From contig NZ_KB903293.1 in the NCBI RefSeq assembly GCF_000379685.1, positions 265,738 to 329,737 of the forward strand: a stretch of DNA of 64,000 nucleotides, read 5' to 3'. A program made the translations under genes and the position numbers. The stretch comes from Catelliglobosispora koreensis DSM 44566 (GTDB lineage: Bacteria > Actinomycetota > Actinomycetes > Mycobacteriales > Micromonosporaceae). The notes under the pieces are model-generated. The model had not been told where the DNA came from, ran no database searches, and saw nothing but the letters and a program-made list of their open reading frames with translations. Below, piece after piece: positions 59,387 through 64,000 of this stretch (within the stretch, counting starts at the first letter, position 1; each line of letters opens with the position of its first letter).

Positions 59387-59698
59387 TTACAGCGGCAGAT
59401 TTGGAATGTTGATGTTGTTCATCGAGCCCGCCGTTTCCTGGTCGGACGCGGTGTAGTTCTTGCCGCTGGAACGAACGCCACTCGCTGTCTCGAGCAATGC
59501 GCTCGACAGCTTGTTCTGCTGCTGCGTGAACGCTTCCTTGACGTTGTCGAACGAGCGCGCCGACTGGCCAGCCCAAGCTCCACGGAGCCCTTCAAGCTGG
59601 TTCATCAAGTCGTTCAGCAGTTTCTTAAGATCGCCTTCGACCTGCTCAAACTTTGACGCTGACGTCTCCATCAACGCCGCTTGTGCCGCAGTCGCCAT
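59387..59698 (-). CDS. WXG100 protein, EsxA/B-like
   Basis: 103 residues. WAG motif at RGAWAGQSARSFDN and tail YTASDQETAG, a YxxxD export signal. It should form a heterodimer with the 59066 product. An SD-like GGGG stretch lies about 13 nt before ATG 59698. Confidence 0.9.
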   Translation of the reverse strand: MATAAQAALMETSASKFEQVEGDLKKLLNDLMNQLEGLRGAWAGQSARSFDNVKEAFTQQQNKLSSALLETASGVRSSGKNYTASDQETAGSMNNINIPNLPL

Positions 59699-59787
59699 GT
59701 CCTAGGTCACCCCACTCCCTGGATACTTCGCTTTCGCGCTGACGGTAGCTGTATAAGACAAATGTCGCCACCCCGGCACCGCCAGCT

Positions 59788-59796
59788 TGTGGATAA
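59788..59796 (+). promoter_or_regulatory. perfect DnaA-box sequence
   Basis: TGTGGATAA lies in the 104-bp gap between the WXG100 operon and eccB, 7 nt after the eccB stop (both - strand). Confidence 0.4.
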
Positions 59797-59802
59797 CTTT
59801 AC

Positions 59803-61152
59803 CTACGCCGGGTTGACCCCGACCGATGCGCGTTGCGGGTCAAGGCCTGGGCCTTCAGGGATTAGCGACACCATCGACGAGGGCAGCCGGACGCGTTTGG
59901 CACCTTCGTAACCAAATCGCTCAAGGACGCCAGGAACGGTTGCCGCATAACGGACACCGTTTTCTGTGATGAGGCTAACTGTCTGTCCAGAAGAGACGAT
60001 CGCGCCCTTGCCACCAGGCACCAGAACGAAATCGGCGTACGTCGCGCCGGTCGTGCTGCGCGAGGCGGTCTGCGGACGGCTAGCGACATCGACCTGCACG
60101 TCAGCGAAAAGCTCGGCGTTGCCCAGGTCATCGGTGACCACTGAGCACAAGCTGCCCCCATAGGGCGTCAACTTCGGCGTGTTCAGCGGCGGGTCGTTGG
60201 GCCCGGTTGGCTTGGGCAGCAACGTGTCCCCGATTTTGAAGGCTGACAGGCCGCTCACGGTCACTTCGTGTTGCTTGGACCCCAGCAGGTAGGCCTGGAA
60301 TTCACTGACCCAGAACAGCCCGTCCTGCCGGACCAAGATGTAGCGCAGCTCAGGGCCACCCGTTACCTTGAGCACCTCGCCCACGTTCCAGGACTTGTTG
60401 CCGGAGAACTGCTGGTTCGCACCAGGAACGCTGAGTTTGCGGACCACATCGCCCCGGGTCACGCCGACGAGGAATGCCTGCGAAACGATGGTGGGCCGGA
60501 TTCCGGCCTTCATCACGTCGGCCGATCCATCCACGAGTTCGTAGGCTCGGCCGCGCCACAGCAAGTAGGTCTGTGTGCCACTGGTTTGCTTGGACGCCGA
60601 CTCGAGCACGAATGCTTCGTCGCCCGCGACAAGGCGGCCGGGTGGCCGCTGGCCGACCAGGACCGCTGAGGCGGCGCCAGTTGGCAGGGCGAGCGAACAC
60701 ACCGTCCAGGGCAGTCCGACCATGTCCTTCGCGGCAGGCAGGGAGGCCGGCAACAGCGGAATGCCAATCGTTTGGCCACGCGGGACGTCAGCTAGCGACT
60801 TCGATGACACCTCGAATTTCGTTGGCTTGCCCGACGTCGAGGCCAAGTAGGCGGAGGCCAAGTTCAACGCGGGGTGCAGCCGGTTGTCCCGCCAGACATA
60901 GACCGCGCCCGTGCCCTTTTCGATGATCACAGCGCCGTCGGTCTTCCACGATCTGTCGCCGCTCTTGGTGAACACTCCGTAAATGCCGAAGCCCGCCGCG
61001 ACAATCACAGCGATGAGCACGCTTGCCATCGTGGCGCCGGCCGCTCGCCGGAACGGAGACTGTGCTGGATCGGTCTCCCGCTGCACCAGCGCGGAAACCA
61101 CACGCTGCACCATGAATTGATAAGAGTGCAGCTCATCCCGCCTCGAAGGCAT
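59803..61152 (-). CDS. eccB: ESX membrane protein EccB
   Basis: About 449 residues from ATG 61152 (GGGGAGG 6 nt upstream). N-terminal motif SRRDELHSYQFMVQRVVSALV, then a single TM helix (about 38-60), and a large periplasmic domain with repeat-type strands and cysteines (WTVCSLALP, SLCSVVTDD), the Ecc B pattern. It is part of the ESX channel. A longer open frame to 61188 overlaps the eccE leader. Confidence 0.93.
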   Translation of the reverse strand: MPSRRDELHSYQFMVQRVVSALVQRETDPAQSPFRRAAGATMASVLIAVIVAAGFGIYGVFTKSGDRSWKTDGAVIIEKGTGAVYVWRDNRLHPALNLASAYLASTSGKPTKFEVSSKSLADVPRGQTIGIPLLPASLPAAKDMVGLPWTVCSLALPTGAASAVLVGQRPPGRLVAGDEAFVLESASKQTSGTQTYLLWRGRAYELVDGSADVMKAGIRPTIVSQAFLVGVTRGDVVRKLSVPGANQQFSGNKSWNVGEVLKVTGGPELRYILVRQDGLFWVSEFQAYLLGSKQHEVTVSGLSAFKIGDTLLPKPTGPNDPPLNTPKLTPYGGSLCSVVTDDLGNAELFADVQVDVASRPQTASRSTTGATYADFVLVPGGKGAIVSSGQTVSLITENGVRYAATVPGVLERFGYEGAKRVRLPSSMVSLIPEGPGLDPQRASVGVNPA

Positions 61153-61223
61153 ACGCACCTCCCCGGTTGTTGTCGTTTGCCCTAACATGTGCTCTGCACA
61201 CGTTCAGGGGGGAGGTTATCGCG

Positions 61224-63056
61224 ATGACAGTGGAAACGGTGAGCCCATCCCCTGACACCGCCGTATCAGGCATGTTCTATCCGAGAAAACCGAAGCGGGT
61301 TTTCGGGCTGAGCGCTGGCCAGATCGTGATCGTGCAGGTCGCTGTCCTCGGCATCGCCTTGGCAGCGAAATTCCACGTGGCGGCCTTGGCCGCGGTGGTG
61401 CCGATCGCGGCCGGTCTGGTGATCCTCGGCTGGGGCAGGATGCGTGGACGGTGGCTGTCCGAGTGGTTCAGTGTCTGGCTGCGTTATCGCTCTCGCGAGC
61501 GGCGCATTGAAGCGGGCACCGACGCGATGGCTCTGCTCGCACTGGCGCATCCCGGCAGCCGTGTGTCCACAGTGGACATTGAGGGCACCTCCGCCGCTTT
61601 GATCGCCGATGGCGAAGGTTTGGTCGCGTTGCTTGAGCTCGGTGAGGCGGGCGTCATCCCCTCCCGCGCCTGGCACCCGTTGCCTTCTCCGGCTTCCCTG
61701 CTGCCTGCCCCCGCCGCGGACACTCCGCCGGTGCGCATCCAGCTCCTGCTGCACTCGGTGGCGGCCACCAGCATCGCCCCGGTCGCCGCGTCCTACCGTC
61801 AGCTCACGGGTGGGCGGCTGCTCGCCTCTGAGCGGGCCGTGGTGGCCGTGCGCGTGCAGCGGGCCGAGGGCTGGCCTGAGGAAGACCTGGCCCGTGCGCT
61901 CAGCGGAGCGGTCCGCAAGGTGCGCGCCAAGCTTGGTGACGTGCCGCACCGCGCGCTCGGCGAGGTCGCCGCGCTCCGGGTGCTGACCGAATTCGCCGGC
62001 CACGACGGAACGCATGTCGCCCAAGAGGGCTGGGCCGCGCTGCACCTGGGCGGGCTACTGCACAGCGTGCACGTCGCCGAGCGTTTCCCGCAGCCACACC
62101 CCGACCCGGCCCACGCTTTGCTGCCCCGTCTGCTGCGGTTGCCCGCGACCACGACGACGGTCTCGCTGACCGCCGGCCCGTGGCCCGGTCAGGAAGGCCA
62201 GGAGGTTCCGGCTCAGCTGGCGATCCGCCTCGCGACACCAGACCAGGCGAGCCTGGCATCCGCCGCGACGGCCCTAAAGCAGGTCCTGGCTTCCGATCAG
62301 GCCCAGGCCCGGCGCTTGGAGGGAGAGCAGATGGACGGTTTGCTCGCCACCTTGCCGCTGGCCGGTCCTACGCCGCCTGGGCTGCCGCCCGAGAGTTACT
62401 TCGGGCCAGCTCGCCGCACCGGTGCCGTCATGTCCTTGACCAGCCCCTACGGTGGCAGCGGTCTGATGATCGGCGTGAACCGTCACCAGGAGCCACTGAC
62501 GTTCAAGATTTTCCGTCCTGAGGCGACCCGCATTGTCGTGATTGGAGGCGTGCCGATCGCTCAGACGGTCGCCGTTCGCGCGATGGCCTTGGGTGCTCAC
62601 ATCCTGGTGCAAACGACCCGCCCGTGGGCGTGGGAGGCCTTTAGCCGTGGCCTGGGCGCTGGCGCCCCACTGACGGTGATGGCACCCGGTCCGGTGACAG
62701 TTCCACCGGGGCACCCGCTGCATCCGTTGCTCACCATCGTCGACGCGGGCCCGGTCGCCGCCGACCGTTCGCAGGGCACACCGTGGCACAGCACGCTGGT
62801 TCTGCGCGACGATCTGTCCCCTGTGGACGTTGACGTGCTCGGGCGGGCCGATCTCGCCCTGTTGCAGCCACTGCACCCGGCGGAAGCCGCGGTCGCCGTG
62901 TCTGTGCTGGGGCTTAGCCGCGATCAGGAGTCGTGGCTGGCCCGGGCGCAGCCCGGCATGATCGGCGTCATTCACCGCCGCTCGGTACGGTGGGCCGCGC
63001 TGTCACAGACGCCTTACGAACAGCAGCTGATCGGTTCACTGAACCGCGTGCGGTAG
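61224..63056 (+). CDS. eccE: ESX membrane protein EccE
   Basis: About 610 residues from ATG 61224 (GGGGGAGG about 8-9 nt upstream). Two hydrophobic helices (about 29-70) at the N-terminus follow PKRVFGLSAGQIV, and a large cytoplasmic domain follows, as in EccE. It is divergent from eccB with 71 bp between the starts. EccC and EccD are not next to it. Confidence 0.8.
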   Translation: MTVETVSPSPDTAVSGMFYPRKPKRVFGLSAGQIVIVQVAVLGIALAAKFHVAALAAVVPIAAGLVILGWGRMRGRWLSEWFSVWLRYRSRERRIEAGTDAMALLALAHPGSRVSTVDIEGTSAALIADGEGLVALLELGEAGVIPSRAWHPLPSPASLLPAPAADTPPVRIQLLLHSVAATSIAPVAASYRQLTGGRLLASERAVVAVRVQRAEGWPEEDLARALSGAVRKVRAKLGDVPHRALGEVAALRVLTEFAGHDGTHVAQEGWAALHLGGLLHSVHVAERFPQPHPDPAHALLPRLLRLPATTTTVSLTAGPWPGQEGQEVPAQLAIRLATPDQASLASAATALKQVLASDQAQARRLEGEQMDGLLATLPLAGPTPPGLPPESYFGPARRTGAVMSLTSPYGGSGLMIGVNRHQEPLTFKIFRPEATRIVVIGGVPIAQTVAVRAMALGAHILVQTTRPWAWEAFSRGLGAGAPLTVMAPGPVTVPPGHPLHPLLTIVDAGPVAADRSQGTPWHSTLVLRDDLSPVDVDVLGRADLALLQPLHPAEAAVAVSVLGLSRDQESWLARAQPGMIGVIHRRSVRWAALSQTPYEQQLIGSLNRVR

Positions 63057-63090
63057 TAACCCAAGCGGTGGTGTGGCACGATGCCTCACC

Positions 63091-63462
63091 ATGGGCATCC
63101 TCCTCCGTTTGGCCGCAAGTGTCGCCGCCGTTTGGGTAACGACGCTTCTGCTCCCCGGCATCACGGTGACGGCTGAATCGACTCTCGGCAAAATCGGCAC
63201 CTTCGTCGTGGTCGCGATTCTCATCGGCCTCGTTAACGCCATCCTGCGTCCCATCATCAAGACCGTCGGATGTGGGTTTTATCTCTTCACGCTCGGCCTG
63301 ATCGCGCTCGTCGTGAACGGCGCCCTGCTGATGCTCAGCAGCTGGATCGCTCAGCAACTGGAGCTCGGCTTCAAGGTCGCTAGCTTCTGGCCTGACGCGA
63401 TCCTTGGCGCGCTGATCATCGGTGTCGTGAGCACCGTGCTGAACTGGTTCGTCAAAGACTAA
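63091..63462 (+). CDS. four-TM phage-holin-family-IV-like protein
   Basis: 123 residues with four hydrophobic helices (LLRLAASVAAVWVTTLLLP, FVVVAILIGLVNAILRPIIK, LFTLGLIALVVNGALLMLS, ILGALIIGVVSTVLNWFV). The NAILRP motif is typical of the PF04020-type family, a common bacterial membrane family of unknown role, not evidence of a phage. The open frame starts at 63073, but ATG 63091 is preferred. Confidence 0.85.
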   Translation: MGILLRLAASVAAVWVTTLLLPGITVTAESTLGKIGTFVVVAILIGLVNAILRPIIKTVGCGFYLFTLGLIALVVNGALLMLSSWIAQQLELGFKVASFWPDAILGALIIGVVSTVLNWFVKD

Positions 63463-63485
63463 GTAAGGACCGTACTGTTGCTCCG

Positions 63486-64000
63486 GTGAGTCAGCTTCGC
63501 CTTGGCTATCTGTTCGGATTCGGCGCCTACGTGCTGTGGGGCTTCTTCCCCGCGTACTTCAAATTGCTGATTCCGTCGTCGGCCTTGGAGATCTTGGCTC
63601 ACCGGATTCTTTGGTCTCTGGCCTTCATGGTTGTCGTGCTGACATTCATGCGGCGCTGGCGCAACATCAAGCAGTTAACCGGTCAGCCCGCGCGACTCGC
63701 GGGGATCAGTGTGGCCGCCGTGCTCATTGGCGTGAACTGGGCGACCTACATCTACGCCGTCAACATCGGCCAGATCGTCGAGACAGCGCTGGGCTATTTC
63801 ATCAATCCACTGGTCGTCATCGTGCTCGGCGTCATCTTCTTCGCTGAGCGTCTGCGTCCCGTGCAGTGGGCCGCGGTGGGTCTGGGCACCGTCGCGGTCA
63901 TCGTGCTGACTGTCGATTATGGACGTCCACCGTGGATCGCCCTGATCTTGGCGATTACGTTTGGGCTCTACGGCTTTAGCAAGAAGCGGCTCGGCTTGCC
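63486..64000 (+). CDS. rarD: RarD/EamA permease, 3' truncated by window end
   Basis: 172 residues seen. Starts at GTG 63486 (VSQLRLGYLFGFGAYVLWGFFPAYFKLL), a motif typical of RarD. Five or six hydrophobic helices are visible, including VNWATYIYAVNIGQIVETALGYF. TACTGT precedes the start by about 8 nt. The gene continues beyond the window. Confidence 0.9.
   Translation, partial: MSQLRLGYLFGFGAYVLWGFFPAYFKLLIPSSALEILAHRILWSLAFMVVVLTFMRRWRNIKQLTGQPARLAGISVAAVLIGVNWATYIYAVNIGQIVETALGYFINPLVVIVLGVIFFAERLRPVQWAAVGLGTVAVIVLTVDYGRPPWIALILAITFGLYGFSKKRLGL

Noticed and set aside
63091..63462. Holin-like gene as a sign of prophage
   Set aside because: The four-TM family is common in bacterial chromosomes, and no other phage gene is nearby.

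Overview
The window is high-GC chromosomal DNA of a filamentous actinobacterium, most likely a member of the Pseudonocardiales (inference). Supporting signs are a menaquinone futalosine-pathway gene, a bldG locus, an ESX/type VII secretion locus, bacterial Ku/LigD end joining, lysine/alanine-rich tails on Ku and topoisomerase I, a tight-adherence (Tad) operon, and many genes whose start codon lies 6-7 nt after a TANNNT-type -10 box (leaderless mRNAs). No rRNA, CRISPR array, transposase or complete prophage was seen.

Layout. 0-13.9 kb: DUF2530 protein, mqnD, cspB, a secreted three-Fn3 GH18 chitinase with a clear promoter and terminator, an XPB-associated protein, an L,D-transpeptidase lipoprotein, XPB helicase, and a co-oriented NHEJ set (ku, stand-alone ligase, stand-alone LigD-type polymerase), then NUDIX and MFS genes. 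13.9-25.2 kb: laccase-domain protein, an 89-residue ORF under a perfect LexA/SOS box, a PLP dehydratase, tRNA-Thr(CGT), metallophosphatase, ricT-like PSP1, an LPxTG surface protein, small WXG/YbaB-like genes, holB and an MFS-thymidylate kinase fusion that appears to start at ATT. 25.2-37.8 kb: TetR, topA, then an accessory-looking block: XRE-cupin/RidA operon, a HTH-only LuxR-like protein, a TrmB-LuxR regulator, a 40-residue secreted-type peptide, a large subtilase, a second TrmB-LuxR regulator and a second RidA. 37.9-43.7 kb: hppA, anti-sigma factor, bldG and an MrfA/YprA-like helicase. 43.7-50.3 kb: Tad pilus genes (including a 50-residue Flp pilin and a TadB-TadC-like fusion), CpaE/Ssd, HAD phosphatase, a probable Ms1-type 6S-like RNA and a degenerate Fic-like protein. 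50.4-55.6 kb: acs, C45 acyltransferase, nhaA, EphE-like hydrolase. 55.6-63 kb: ESX locus (SseB-like protein, mycP, two WXG100 proteins, eccB, eccE) without eccC or eccD. 63-64 kb: four-TM holin-like protein and the 5' part of rarD.

The gene order matches two regions known from other actinobacteria: the M. tuberculosis Rv0861c-Rv0871 set (XPB, its partner, cspB) and the Rv3644c-Rv3671c / S. coelicolor SCO3542-SCO3563 set (tmk, topA, hppA, bldG, helicase, tad, ssd, HAD, acs). The strongest candidate for an undescribed system is the 29.8-36.4 kb regulator-peptide-subtilase block. The SOS-boxed 89-residue ORF and the LPxTG protein are the next most interesting.
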